From Branchiostoma lanceolatum (lineage: Eukaryota > Chordata > Leptocardii > Amphioxiformes > Branchiostomatidae), in NCBI RefSeq assembly GCF_035083965.1, contig NC_089725.1, forward strand, positions 25,801,925-25,865,924: a DNA stretch of 64,000 nucleotides, read 5' to 3'. The notes under the pieces were generated by a model. It was not told the DNA's origin and searched no databases. It worked only from the letters and a program-made list of their open reading frames with translations. Below, piece after piece: positions 23,450-35,034 of the stretch. Within the stretch, counting starts at the first letter, position 1, and each line of letters opens with the position of its first letter. A program made the position numbers and the translations under genes.

Positions 23450-26400
23450 CTATAACAGCCAAGTGACCCGACAACATGCACGACAAATACTCTCGCCTGT
23501 CAAATGTGCCACCAGCATTCGCACTCGAAAATGCGCCACAATGACACTCAACTGACGATGTCGCCGAACCTGACATGCACGACGCAAACTCTTTGCCGCC
23601 CTATTATCCGACAGCGAGAGCGTGCAATAAACACCAAAATACCTCTCAACCGACAACATCGTCGTACCCAACATGGGGCACGTAAATCTTACAACCCTTG
23701 CCATGTGATCCTCCGCCCAGCTGGTAGTGCTACCATGTCGAGTGTACGTGTGCAAACAGCCACCTTACAACATTGATGCGCCGCACCTGCACAATTCAAA
23801 GTCATCTGGCGCTCGCCATACGAGCCACACACTTAACTTTTCAACAACTAGGTCATAAACGTATTCCCATGGCAACGAATACCTACTAACGCTCGCCATG
23901 TAGGTCACGCTCGCCCTCCCGACACACCGCATGCACGTTACACACCCTTCCCGAGCATGATGTATGCCACATGCACGAATGCCTGCCCTAAGACATGCCA
24001 AAGAAGACCCTACCCTACCGAGGATATTGACAAACCCCACATGCACGACGTAACCCTTCACGATCGCCACGTATGTCATGCTCGCCATTAGCCATCCGTA
24101 CTAAGATCGTGCCAAATAACATTCAACGGAGGATATAGACGACACCACATGCGCGTCGTAAATCTCCTCACACTCACCATGTGTGTCACGCGTCAGTGTG
24201 CCCGCACTGAAACGTGCCAAATGAACACTCCACTGAAGACAACGACGAACACCGCCTAAACGACGTATACCCTTCACACTCACCATGTGTATCACGCTCG
24301 TTCTGCCCGCCAACGAGTGTCCGCACAAACTGTGCCCAAAGAAACCCTCCACTAAGGACATCAACTGACACCACATGCATGACGTATACCCTTCACACCC
24401 GCCATGTGTATCACGCTCGACCACCCTACAACGAACGTCTGCACTAAAACTGTGTCATAAGAATATTCCACTGACACCAAATGCACGATGTTAAGCCTGT
24501 GAGCCTCGTCCTGTGAGTCACGCCCGATAGCCCGACCGTGAGTGTCCACACTAAATGTGCCACAGAAATATACCACTGGGACATGGACGAACACCACATG
24601 CACGATGTGAGGCCCGTGAGCCCCGCCCTGTGAGTCCCGCTCGACAGCCCGACAGCGAGTGTCCACACCAAATGCACCAAAAACGCTCCAGTGAGGACAC
24701 CATATACACGATATACTATATCCTTCCCACCCAACCTATGTATCGCTCGACTGCCCCTCCGCGAGTGCCCGCACTAAATGCGCTAGATACCCCTCCCCTG
24801 AGGGCATAGACACGTACCACATGCACGATGTAACGTGTCTGCAACTCTCGATCTCGCGATGTGTCACGCTCCACCGCGAGTGCCCGCACTAATTGTGCAA
24901 AGGAACACTCAACTGAGGACATCAAAGAACACCACCACGACACAAATCCCATGTTACGGGTGTCACACTCGAAGGCCCCTCAGCGAGCGTCCGCGCCAAT
25001 TGTACCGAAGAACACTACACTCAACTGAGGAGATCGACGAACATCACCATGACGCACACATCTGTCACGCTACGTGTATCACCGATCGACTGTCCCTCAG
25101 CTAGTGCCAGCACTAAAATGTGCCAAATAACACTCAACTGAGGACATCGACGAACACCACTACGACGTACACATCTCTCACGTCACGTGTCACACTCGAC
25201 TGCCCCACAGCAAGTGCCCGCGTTAATCGCGCCTAAGAGCACTCAACTGAAGACCTCGACGAACACCACTACGACGTGTAAATTGCTCGTGTCACGCGTG
25301 TCACGCTCGACTACCCCACAGCGAATGCCCACACTAATTGTGCCTAAGAACACTCAACCGAGGACATCAACGAACATCACGACGTGCCCAATTGTCACGT
25401 CACATGTGTCACCGCTCGACTGCCCCTCAGTTAGTGTCAGCACTCAACTGTGCCAAATAAAACTCAACTGAGGGCATCGACGAACATCACCACGACGTAC
25501 ACACCTCTCAAGTCACGTGTGTCACCGATCGACTGTCCCTCAGCTAGTGCCAGCACTAAAATGTGCCAAATAACACTCAACTGAGGACATCGACGAACAT
25601 CACCACGACGTACACATCTGTCACGCTACGTGTATCACCGCTCTACTACCCCTCAGCTAATGTCAGCACTAAAATGTGCCAAATAACACTCAACTGGTGA
25701 CATCAACGAACATCACCACGACGTACACATCTGTCACGTTACGTGTGTCACCGCTCGACTGCCCCTCAGCTAGTGTCAGCGCTAAAATGTGCCAAATAAC
25801 GCACGACTGGGGACATCGACGAACATCACCACGACGTACACATCTGTCACGTTATGTGTATCACCGGTCGACTGCCCCCCAGCTAGTGTCAGCACTAAAA
25901 TGTGCCAAATAACACTCAACTGAGGACATCGACGAACATCACCACTACGCGCACATCTGTCACGTTATGTGTATCACCGGTCGACTGCCCCTCAGCTAGA
26001 GACAGCGCTAAAATGTGCCAAATAACACTCAACTGAGGACATCGACGAACATCACCACGACGTACACATTTGTCACGTCACGTGCGTCACCGCTCGACTG
26101 CCCCTCAGCTAGTGTCAGCACTAAAATGTGCCAAATAACACTCAACTGAGGACATCGACGAACATCACCACGACGCACACATCTGTCACGTTATGTGTAT
26201 CACCGCTCGACTGCCCCTAAGCTAGCGTCAGCACAAAAATGTGCCAAATAACACTCAACCGAGGACATCGACGAACATCACCACGACGCACACATCTGTC
26301 ACGTCACGTGTGTCACCACTCGGCTGCCCCTCAGCTAGTGTCAGCACTAAAAATGTGCCAAATAACACTCAACTTGGGACGTCGACGAACATCACCACGA

Positions 26401-27205
26401 CGCACAAATCTCTCACGCCACGTGCGTCACCGCTCGACTGCCCTTCAGCTAGTGTCAGCACTAAAAATGTGCCAAATAACACTCAACTGGGGACGTCGAC
26501 GAACATCACCACGACGTACAAATCTCTCACGTCACGTGTCACCGCTCGACTGTCCCTCAGCTAGTGTCAGCACTAAAATGTGCCAAATAACACCCAACTG
26601 GGGACGTCGACGAACATCACCACGACGCACCCATCTGTCATGTCACGTGTGTCACCGCTTGACTGCCCCTCAGCCAGTGTCAGCACTAAAATATGCCAAA
26701 TAACACTCAACTGGTGACGTCGACGAACATCACCACGACGTACAAATTTCTCACGTCACGTGTGCAACCGCTCGACTGCCCCTCTGCTAGTGTTAGCACT
26801 AAAATGTGCCAAATAACACTCAACTGGGGACGTCGACGAACACCACCACGACGTACACATTTGTCACGTCACGTGTGTCACCGCTCGACTGCCCCTCAGC
26901 TAGTGTCAGCACTAAAATGTGCCAAATAACACTCAACTGGGGACGTCGACGAACATCACCACGACGTACAAATTTCTCACGTCACGTGTGCAACCGCTCG
27001 ACTGCCCCTCTGCTAGTGTTAGCACTAAAATGTGCCAAATAACACTCAACTGGGGACGTCGACGAACACCACCACGACGTACACATTTGTCACGTCACGT
27101 GTGCAACCGCTCGACTGCCCCTCTGCTAGTGTTAGCACTAAAATGTGCCAAATAACACTCAACTGGGGACGTCGACGAACACCACCACGACGTACAAATC
27201 TCTCA
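23450..27205. repeat. 113-bp minisatellite array with homogeneity gradient
   Basis: The unit contains AAATGTGCCAAATAACACTC, GACGTCGACGAACATCACCA, CACGTCACGTGTGTCACC and CTCGACTGCCCCTCAGCTAG. From about 25560 to 27200 the copies are near identical at a 113-bp period (for example 26693, 26806, 26919 and 27032). Toward 23450 they are increasingly degenerate, with periods near 115-130. About 32 units are present. Because 113 is not a multiple of 3, reading frames rotate between units, and the 78-aa repeated ORFs are artefacts. Each homogeneous unit has an E-box palindrome (CACGTG) next to TCACGTCA. Confidence 0.92.
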
Positions 27206-28769
27206 GTAATACGTACCTCATATTGCTACTCGACAGTTGTCCACGGCATCCCTAATGTCTCCACCGCACGCCTCTCTACTCCAGCATGTTTTCTCCCGTC
27301 TCGGTAGCGACTGCTGCAGCCGAAGTGGTTGTCATTTCTGTCACCGCAGTCTCCCATCTTCCGGAGTGACTTGCCAGCCTAAAATAAACAACACCCATGA
27401 GACAACCACTCGTAAACAAAGCAAAGGAAAATCAACAAACAACACGTCTCAAAAGAAACGAGCTCCGAAAAGCCTGAAGCCCTCGCCTATAAATTACAAA
27501 CAAACGCGGAGCTTGTTCCACCATCGCTTCTCTGTCACTGCAAGGTTCTTGTCCGCCACAATTGGTAGGCAGCTTTTCATAGGCAGTACCGGCCTCCAGG
27601 ACGCCAAACTGTAGACAACAAAACACAAAACGTATCGCATCAGGCATAATCAAAACAAAAACGCAGACAAACATGTCCGGCGTCTCCGTCATACAAATGC
27701 AAATCACCGAAATACGATTCAAAGAAAGAAAACCCAAGTACGCCGGACTCCCGCCAAAATTCCTGCAGACAAAAATGGTGGCAGCAGGTCAGCTGCCCTG
27801 GCAGATGCCACTTCACGCCATCGCCACAGGTCCTGCATCTCTCGAGTAGGCAGCCCCAAGTGTCCGCGTGTCCCATCCTTCTGGGTGCTGAGTTGGACTC
27901 TGACGAGGCCCATCCAGCACTTGAACAACGGCGGCGACTTTCTTGGTGTAACGCCTGCCTGACGTGCTAAACATGTCCGCTGCGGAACCGCTTGCCTCCT
28001 AAGTGTTGACTGCCGGGGTCGCCTGTTGTGTGAAGTCCTGCAAACTCGCAGTGGGTACCCGTGGAGCTTGGCTTATCACTGTAAAGGCACACAATACCAC
28101 TTCATAAGTGGATCAAACCACGACATTCCAAGGAGATTAAACCTCCTTGGACATACACACGCTACCCACCCAAGGAAGCTTACATCGAAAGGGAAGAACA
28201 AGTCCCAATCCGACCGAGGGCCAGGACACCGATTTGCCAAGGCCGAAAGCTCCACTCAGGTACCCTTCCCTTACCATTTACTGTAAACCACCCGAGTAAC
28301 CCTGTTACGAAAACCAGAGAACAAAAGAAATTCTCCACGCATACAAATGCAAATGTCCCACGTGCAAAAAAGCCGCCAAAATCCCGTCGACAAAAACAGC
28401 TGCAACGAGAAATCGTCAAAACACGCTAAAAAAGGCACTTGAGAAAACCCCGAGGTTAAAACAAGCTACAAAACACCCCAGGAAACAAACCCAACTCGTA
28501 AAAACGAAGCCACAAGCAGAAAACTGAAAAACGGGAAAAAAACAGCCGTCAACTAAACTCGTTACGGCCTAAAAACAAAACGTCCCCCGCTCTGCCAAAA
28601 CCAGCTCAGTAACTAGCCAAACCTTGACCGAAAATCGGTCGTGGTAGTCCAGAAAACCTCTCCTAGGACTCAAGACGCTGCCAAAGGCCGCTCGAAGCAC
28701 CGGTGGACGCACACTCCATTGTAAGAAGACCCCACTTCGAGCCCGGGACAGACTGCCCACCACGTCCAG
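27206..28769. other. AC-rich interior of the TIR element, no recognised gene
   Basis: The plus strand is strongly depleted in G and T. Phrases such as CATACAAATGCAAATG and CGCCAAAAT..CGACAAAAAC occur at both about 27690-27770 and 28340-28395, a diverged internal duplication. A 58-codon frame from 27673 (MSGVSVIQMQITEIRF) and the 86-codon frame at 28026 show no recognisable domain. I would not call them genes. Confidence 0.45.
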
Positions 28770-29004
28770 TCGTTGCGTAGGATTTCAGTTAACTACACAG
28801 CATGGTCAACTGCCGCTCCTTTTAGAGCATTAGTTGATGTCATTGGCGGATTGATCCAATTATAGCGCAGTGTAAATAGGACAAATCAACTCACTATATA
28901 CAAACGTAAACTGAGTGACTTATTCATGATAATGCCGATCCATGTAACGTCATCACAACACGGGTGCAGTTTTTTTTTTCAAATTTCAAAGTAAATTTCT
29001 GACC

Positions 29005-29030
29005 TAGACAGACAGACAGACAGACAGACA
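29005..29030. repeat. (ACAG)n microsatellite
   Basis: About six tandem AGAC units lie 325 bp before the copy 3 start codon. Confidence 0.9.
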
Positions 29031-29190
29031 TAAGTACAGATGAACTAGAAGTGGATCTGTCACTTTCAACTTGACAAACGCTTCAAGGTATGTAAGATTA
29101 AAAGATGTATATGTCATACATGTACATAACTTGTGTCACCCATGTGCTTGATATATGATAATGGCCATGTGATAATAACATTTAATGTAT

Positions 29191-29280
29191 ACGGTGTCAT
29201 AAGGCATGGTCGATTCCTATAATCACCCCATTAACCATTATTCGGCTGTTATGGTAACCGACCATGCTTTATGACACCGT
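29191..29280. mobile_element. 90-bp foldback/MITE-like element
   Basis: Arms of 22 bp (ACGGTGTCATAAGGCATGGT and its inverse with one mismatch) enclose about 46 bp. It lies 75 bp upstream of the otopetrin copy 3 start codon and is absent from unit 1. Confidence 0.6.
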
Positions 29281-29355
29281 ACACACATCAGGGCGGGTTG
29301 GTAACTCTATATTGTTCCATCCCATGCAGTCGCTTGATTCCATCTGCTGTGCAAT

Positions 29356-31853
29356 ATGTCGGGCGACAATGAACGACAAGGGCTGTTGGGTGACGAGGCC
29401 ATGGCCACTTCTCAGCCACAGAGTACTGGCCCGGCACGTCTTGATCTTGGTCATCTTGGTAGTGGCGATCATGTATGTACAAAATACAGCATTTTCTCTT
29501 TTGCCATTGCCTGTTTTGCCATTGCTTGTCTTTCTTGTGTGTGCGTCTGTGTGTCTGTGTGTGTGTGTGTGTTTGTGTGTGCAAAAAGTGTATGTTGGAA
29601 AAACAGGGGAGGTAGAAATAGGGCCTTTATTCGAAAATGTTGGCTTTTTGTTGAAAATTAAAGCATATGTAATGTGAAACAAATGATTACCTCTAAGAGG
29701 AGTGTTGTTTCATAAGAAAATCGCCACGTATCATTTCAGGGAGAACATCCCATGCAGAACTACCTTTCCCGGCTTGTCAGCATTATCTGCCTGTTCTGTC
29801 TGGTGACTACTGGGATAGTGCTCAGTGTTGGACACAGCACTGGAGATGCCGCGAACAACCCTGTGGACTTCTCTGGCACTCCCGCCAACATCACACCGGC
29901 GTCTCCAACAGGCACTCCGCAGATGGAACCAATCGGACCTGAGGAGCTGGAAAGGTTTCTCTATATAGGTAGGCTACTCTGAAAATTAGCGTTGCCATTG
30001 TTTTCGGTAGCGTGTGTGATTTACCAGTATAACGCAAGATGCTGTAAATGGATCTTTTTGTATGTGATTAGGTATTGACCTATCAAAGAAGTAATCGTAG
30101 TCCTTATGTTGCTTATTCTTAACTTCAGTGCAGGGGAATTTCCAGTGTTCCTTACTTCCTACCCTTTTCCTTCCTGGTGGGTTCAAGTGACTCTTGGGAC
30201 TCTTACCAGTCCTTTGAGCAACGTTTACATAGCAGTTCATTTGTCAAGCAAATATAGGAGCAATATCATGGCAGCGTTAACGTTGCTTCGTCTATAAATT
30301 AGTGGATATTAGGTATTGCGAAAATCATACAGTTGCCGTGTAATATCTGTAATAATGGCCTTTTTCTTTTTCCTGCAGCTATGATAGCTGGTTTGTTGTG
30401 GATGATTGCAACCCTGGTCTGCCCAAAGCTTTTGATCGTCCAAACTACCAACCGCCACGGCTGCTCGGGACAGCTGGACAAGTCAGTGCTGCACCTTCTG
30501 GGAGCCACACTCATCTTTGCCGTCGGGGCTGCATTCCTCCCTCTCATCGATTTAGTCGCCTATTTTAGAAAAACTGAGTGCTTTCCAGATCAAGTGTGGA
30601 GCTATGATCAATCCGAATGGGTACTTTATCAAATCTGCCATTTCCTGTTCATCTTCATACAACCTCTTTTCTTTTTCAAGTACGTCCAGAACGGCGCACA
30701 GCTGAAGTTTTGCAGGGGTTTCTCCCACTTTGCTCTCATGTGGTTAATGGGTACCAACGTTAGCCTGTGGTTCCATATCTTAGTGGAAGAGTCGCTCGTG
30801 TCGCACCCCCGAAGTCCAACTTTGGGACTAACGTACATGTTGTACAGCACGGATAATATCAGTTGCCCAGGTTCCTCGAGCTTGCATGATCTGCTACTTG
30901 ACATACGCCCGATTTTACACCCCTTCGTTCTAGAATACTCACTCATCTCTGCTGGACTTTTTCTGAATTTGTGGAACCGCATTGGGAAAAGACGGACACG
31001 AGATGGTGAGCGCAGTGAACAACAGACAGGTTGTCCGCCACAGCAAACCACTTCTCAACGCATGCCTATAGTAGGCGGTGTAATCCTGGGCCTTGTCGTA
31101 GTTTTGGTACTGGCAGTTACAACTATTTATCATTATACAAAACTCAATGACTTCGGCATCAAAACAGATATATGCAATAATACAGTAGTCAAGTCAGGAT
31201 TAGACACCACATTTGTAGTGTACTATGGCTACAGCATAATAGTTTCCGTGATAATGCTGTTTGGGTGCCTGATGATACTCTTCCATCCAATGATACAGAT
31301 TATACAAGGTCTGGAAACCTCAGTGTTATTGCAAAGTTGCCATGACACCGATCCACAACACAAGAATCACATCTGGATAGACACAGCTTTACTGATATCT
31401 TCTGCTATAGGCGTTTTTCTCATTAATGGCTTTGGCATAGCAGCAGCTGTAGGCCTGTCCAACTCCTATCTTTGTGGGACCATTTCCCACTGGTACATGG
31501 CTGACTGTGCCCTTGGCACAATTCAGTGCATTGCACAGCTGCTGCTGATAACGGGAGGACTTCATCAGCAGTGGGCTGGAACAAAGAGGCACCCTTTTGT
31601 CTTCTCCTGCCTTTTCATCGTCAATGTTGGGCTTTGGGGAAATGATCTGTATGAAGTAAAAAACATTACTACTACTGCACTTGGCCAAGTCTACTTTGGG
31701 TCAAGTGTGTGGTCAGTAGTCATACATATTGCCTATCCCTTGTGTATCTTCTTCCGTCTACATTCTGCTGCAACTTTGTTCCCACTCATGATGAAATCCT
31801 GCAGGGTCAGCAATGTTGGTGGTCCTGAGGACTTTTACATGCATGTGCTGTAG
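29356..31853 (+). CDS. OTOP: Otopetrin-like proton channel, copy 3
   Basis: Exons 29356-29472, 29740-29968 and 30379-31853 join in phases 0 and 1 to give 606 aa. The N-terminus is MSGDNERQGLLGDEA. TM1 lies in exon 2, and a Pro/Thr/Asn-rich loop between TM1 and TM2 contains NxT sites. Eleven further helices lie in exon 3. Signatures include LMGTNVSLWFHILVEES, FVLEYSLISAGLFLNLW, GFGIAAAVG and a C-terminal VWSVVIHIAYPLCIFFRLHS. The length matches the family (about 600 aa, two six-helix halves). No breaks are seen, so it should encode a complete channel. It is closely similar to copy 2, with differences concentrated in the N-terminus and in the TM5-TM6 loop. The product is presumably a plasma-membrane proton channel, by family only. 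Confidence 0.85.
29536..29582. repeat. (TG)n-rich microsatellite in intron 1 of copy 3
   Basis: Interrupted TG dinucleotides lie shortly after the exon 1 donor. The long ORFs on both strands here are produced by the repeat. Confidence 0.9.
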
Positions 31854-32334
31854 TCTGAAAAAAGGCTTTGATTGTCATAGTCCTTTTCTAACCATCATAT
31901 AAAGAGATTTTTACAATGGACCTCCCAGGCAGCTTCTGTAAACTCAGATATGGCTATATAGTAGCAATGATTTTTGTAGGGGTGCAGGCATGAGAATTTA
32001 AGTTACCCATATTAAATTACTATGGCTAGTCAATGAGCATGCGTTGTTATATTGTGAAAATTAATTTTTCACACCTGATAGGCAAAGAACTTATAAGTAT
32101 TCGAGTGTGAAACAAATACAGACTTTTGAGGTGTACCATACTTTTGCTCAATAGTAAAATGGAATAATTTGACCAAGGATGTGTCATCATTAATGGAACC
32201 ATGCTTTATTCATATGGGTTGTGTGATTGAGATGGTCAGCAGGTCAGGCAACAATAGTAACATCCTCTTTGAGAACACTGAGACAACTGAGAAAGGAAAC
32301 ATGCACATGTATTACTAGTACGAAACACAGCAAA
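31854..32334. other. 3' flank between convergent otopetrin copy 3 and DMAC2L-like gene
   Basis: The proximal part is conserved with the 3' flank of copy 2 and probably contains both 3' UTRs. Only 481 bp separate the two stop codons, so transcripts may overlap. Confidence 0.5.
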
Positions 32335-34760
32335 CTACAGTATAACATCTGTTCCATGTGACTGGGAAGCCATCTGTGCAGTCTGATCAGCCCCTGTTTC
32401 CCCCAGCTCAGCTGTGATGAAGCATGATGGGAGTGCTGACTGGAGGGTCTGGAGGGTGACCTCTGGGTCCTTCACCCCTGGGAGGTCAGCCAGGTGTAAT
32501 CTCTGTAACTGCCTGAAAAACACCAATGTGTTTGGTAAAAATGTGATCATTCCAACTCAAAATCAAGCAAGAAATCAAAGATGTCATACATATGAGTGGT
32601 ACTTTGGGAGTTTTTGTGAATATCATGACACAAAAATGTCCATTTCACACATTACATGTTCCACTCTTGGCTTCTGCCATGTGCCAACATTCACTTCCTG
32701 ACAATATTTGGACACAGGCCAGCCCAACCTTAGCATCCTAACAGTCTCTGGTTACAACTCAGCTTGGGAACAAACTTGGACCCGGGCCAGCGGGAAAAGA
32801 CTTTCACACACACCAAGACCAAACAAACAAACCAAAAAACAATACCTCACTGAGTTTCACTGTGTTCACAGTTTCACTGAGGTAACAAGCAAACATGTGA
32901 CAGGTCTTTAGATTGCCTATTCAGTGCCTGATAGACCAAACAAAATTTATTTTCTTGAGAAGTTAGAATGTATTACTTGAGTTCCTGCAGTGCCAGTATG
33001 CCCCTGTCTGTGACCAGCTGGCCACAGTGTGAGATCTCCAGACTGTGCAGACTGTGGCTGAGTGGTGCAAGTCTCTCCAGGCAGGCATCCTGCAGGTAGG
33101 GGCAGCTGCTGAACTTCATGGTACGTACAGCCTTCAGACCATCTGGACAAACATGTTATAGAAAAGATATATTATTTTACTTAATATCTTAATGTTATAA
33201 ATATTAAAGATATTTCAATGAACAATGGTACATAGCAATACAAAATTCAGGAAAGATTATTTCATATTGACTTCTCTAGAATACAAAGAAAACATCATTC
33301 CAAGACTTTGGTAGGGTTTGTATAATATAAATGTCACAATTGTTGCAGTACTTACCAAGATGATCAAACCCTTCTGCTTGTACATCTGCCCAGCTGGCAT
33401 CTATCTCCTCTATCACAAACTTGCCCAGTGGCCCAGTGCCCAGGTTGTTGTAGTTATAGAACCATTCCTCCACATCCTGTATCCTCACAGCCCCTCCACA
33501 CCTGGTGATCCACTCAGCTGCAGCTCTCTCCTGTCCAACTCTCCCTATATGGGCTGTGTCAACTCTGATGTGGAGAGTAATGAAAAAGCAACAGTTGCGA
33601 GTTTTTGGGACATAACTAGAATGCACAATACATTGCTGACACACTTCACTAGCATGGCAGAAAAAAAAGGTCGTTCATTGAAAATCACTGTTCCAAGTAC
33701 ACATGCACAAGGTCAAAAATAAAGGCCCCTGAGACATACTATCATAGATGATTACACATTGTTATGCAAATCAATCAATGGACATGTGTAAATCATGGTC
33801 AAGAGTAGAACTGTTTTCAAGTCAGGAGCCTTAACCTTTGACCTTGTACATGCGTACTCGGAATGGTGAACAACCTTATTGTGCAAACAATCTTCAAGAA
33901 ACAAAAAATGAAATTCTTTTTTCTTGATTTCAAACAATTGCAATCAAATGGTCCTTACTTGTTGAACACCTTGTGCAACATATCATAATCCACCCAGATC
34001 TTTGTTCGCACTTTCTGCTTCTCTATGTTGTCCCTCTTAAAAGTTTTGTTTCGGTGGGACACCATGGCACAGGTGCAAGGTCTCAGTATGGTGGTCATCT
34101 GGTGGAGAAGGAAACAAACATACTGAATGTTAATTATGTGGCCGAGTGTGCCTGTCACGCATCGGCCTTGTCAGCCAACAGCTAGCCTGCGCCAGACATG
34201 GGCAACGCACATAAATCTTTGTTCGCGAAGCCAAGCCAAGAGATCTTATATGACTGAAGATTATCGTGCTTAAAGTTCATATGATACGATTTTCAGATCA
34301 CTCCTGGAAGAATGTTTACAGTCAATTAATTTTGATCTCAGATAAGATGTGTATGCGTGCTAGCATTTTGATTATGCTAGAATATGGCCTAGCTACGCTA
34401 CATTAACAATAGAAGTCTTCTACGTGTTAAGGCATGAGGGAATAGACCTCACGGTCTGAAGGGATGTCTTTACCTTGCAGTACAAGGCATGTAGTATGTA
34501 TAGTAGGCGGCAGCACTACATGATAAAAACGCCCTCCCCAAGGATAGGTGGGGTGGGGGGCGCTGACATCTTTATCTAAATATTCTGATACCTGAGGCAA
34601 ATTCCTCATTAGAGATCACACATGACACATCTGTTTGCGATTCTTCTATCGTAGCTAATCAGCAACGTTACTACAACTCAAAAAAGCCAACTCGGCAGCA
34701 GTTTATTCCAATCAAAAAGTAGCTTACCCTGGTCGCGGCATTTTTCATGAGCGCTGCCAT
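32335..34760 (-). CDS. DMAC2L-like (ATP synthase subunit s / factor B family) paralogue
   Basis: Five exons (34728-34760, 33959-34098, 33356-33564, 32977-33142, 32335-32512) give 241 aa. The N-terminus MAALMKNAATR followed by basic residues fits a mitochondrial import signal. Exon 3 carries the family core: ERAAAEWITRCGGAVR, YNNLGTGPLGKFVIEEIDA and GFDHLG. Exons 4-5 encode leucine-rich repeats (LHSLEISHCGQLVTDRG, LQRLHLADLPGVKD). Intron positions and phases equal those of the divergent DMAC2L at 35035, so the two are duplicates. A C-terminal extension of about 25 residues is unlike the human protein. The role is expected in mitochondria at the ATP synthase but is not proven for this copy. Its last exon was copied twice into the otopetrin array. 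Confidence 0.85.
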
Positions 34761-35034
34761 CTTGGCTTTTGGATTGGTTCATTATACAACTCGGGGCTGC
34801 AAGGCTTGAATAAAATACAACATTTAGTATCACATATCAGCAAAAATATAATATTTTCATATTTAGAATAACTAATCGGTATATTTGTGTATTAATTGAT
34901 GGATTGTCCGTTTTTTATCAAGTTTAAAAGGCATATTTTCAACTTTTGAGCACCACACAGGACCACCCCTATTGTACGCATGGTATGATACTGTGTTGCC
35001 CTTTGACATGAAGATGAAGTGAAAACATCTCCCA
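34761..35034. promoter_or_regulatory. Bidirectional promoter between two DMAC2L paralogues
   Basis: The start codons of the divergent genes are only 274 bp apart. The minus-strand start lies in AGCCAAGATGGCAGCG, which resembles the YY1 site often found at starts of mitochondrial protein genes. No TATA box at a convincing distance was seen. Confidence 0.5.

Larger units (their letters stand above)
20594..28879. mobile_element. 8.3-kb TIR element carrying a minisatellite
   Basis: The ends are CTATCTACACTGCGC and the inverted GCGCAGTGTAAATAG. Looser inverted similarity continues to about 32 bp (ATTGAATCATCC/ATTGGATCAATCC). Flanks at 20240-20273 and 28880-28935 align with a continuous stretch of unit 1 near 7340-7430, so the whole block is an insertion. 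Inside are a gypsy fragment, a 168-bp direct duplication, a 113-bp minisatellite and a C/A-rich (G-poor) plus strand. No transposase is recognisable, so it must have been mobilised in trans, if at all. Superfamily is not assigned. A retrovirus-like LTR pair does not fit, because the ends are inverted, not direct. Confidence 0.72.
28880..29355 (+). promoter_or_regulatory. 5' flank of otopetrin copy 3
   Basis: After the TIR element the alignment to unit 1 resumes (AAATCAACTCACTATA). CCCATGCAG at 29322 resembles a 5' UTR exon acceptor conserved before copy 1 (about 7602). The region contains the ACAG microsatellite and a small foldback element. The 8.3-kb insertion now separates copy 3 from most of its ancestral upstream DNA, including the putative first UTR exon near 19650-19690. 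Confidence 0.35.

Noticed and set aside
23450-27205. CRISPR-like array
   Set aside because: The 113-bp unit is repeated whole without distinct spacers, and the context is a eukaryotic genome with introns.
25676-27307. Series of 78-154 aa ORFs repeated every 113 bp
   Set aside because: They arise from the minisatellite. The period is not a multiple of 3, so frames rotate, each is closed by the same stop, and no initiation or splice context exists.
20274-28879. LTR retrotransposon with the 316-bp block as an LTR
   Set aside because: The far end carries only the last 110 bp of that block, and the outer termini are inverted to each other. A TIR element with an internally deleted sibling fits better.
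29264-29682. 137-aa ORFs on both strands over copy 3 exon 1
   Set aside because: They are driven by the TG/CA repeat and overlap the real exon in the wrong frame.
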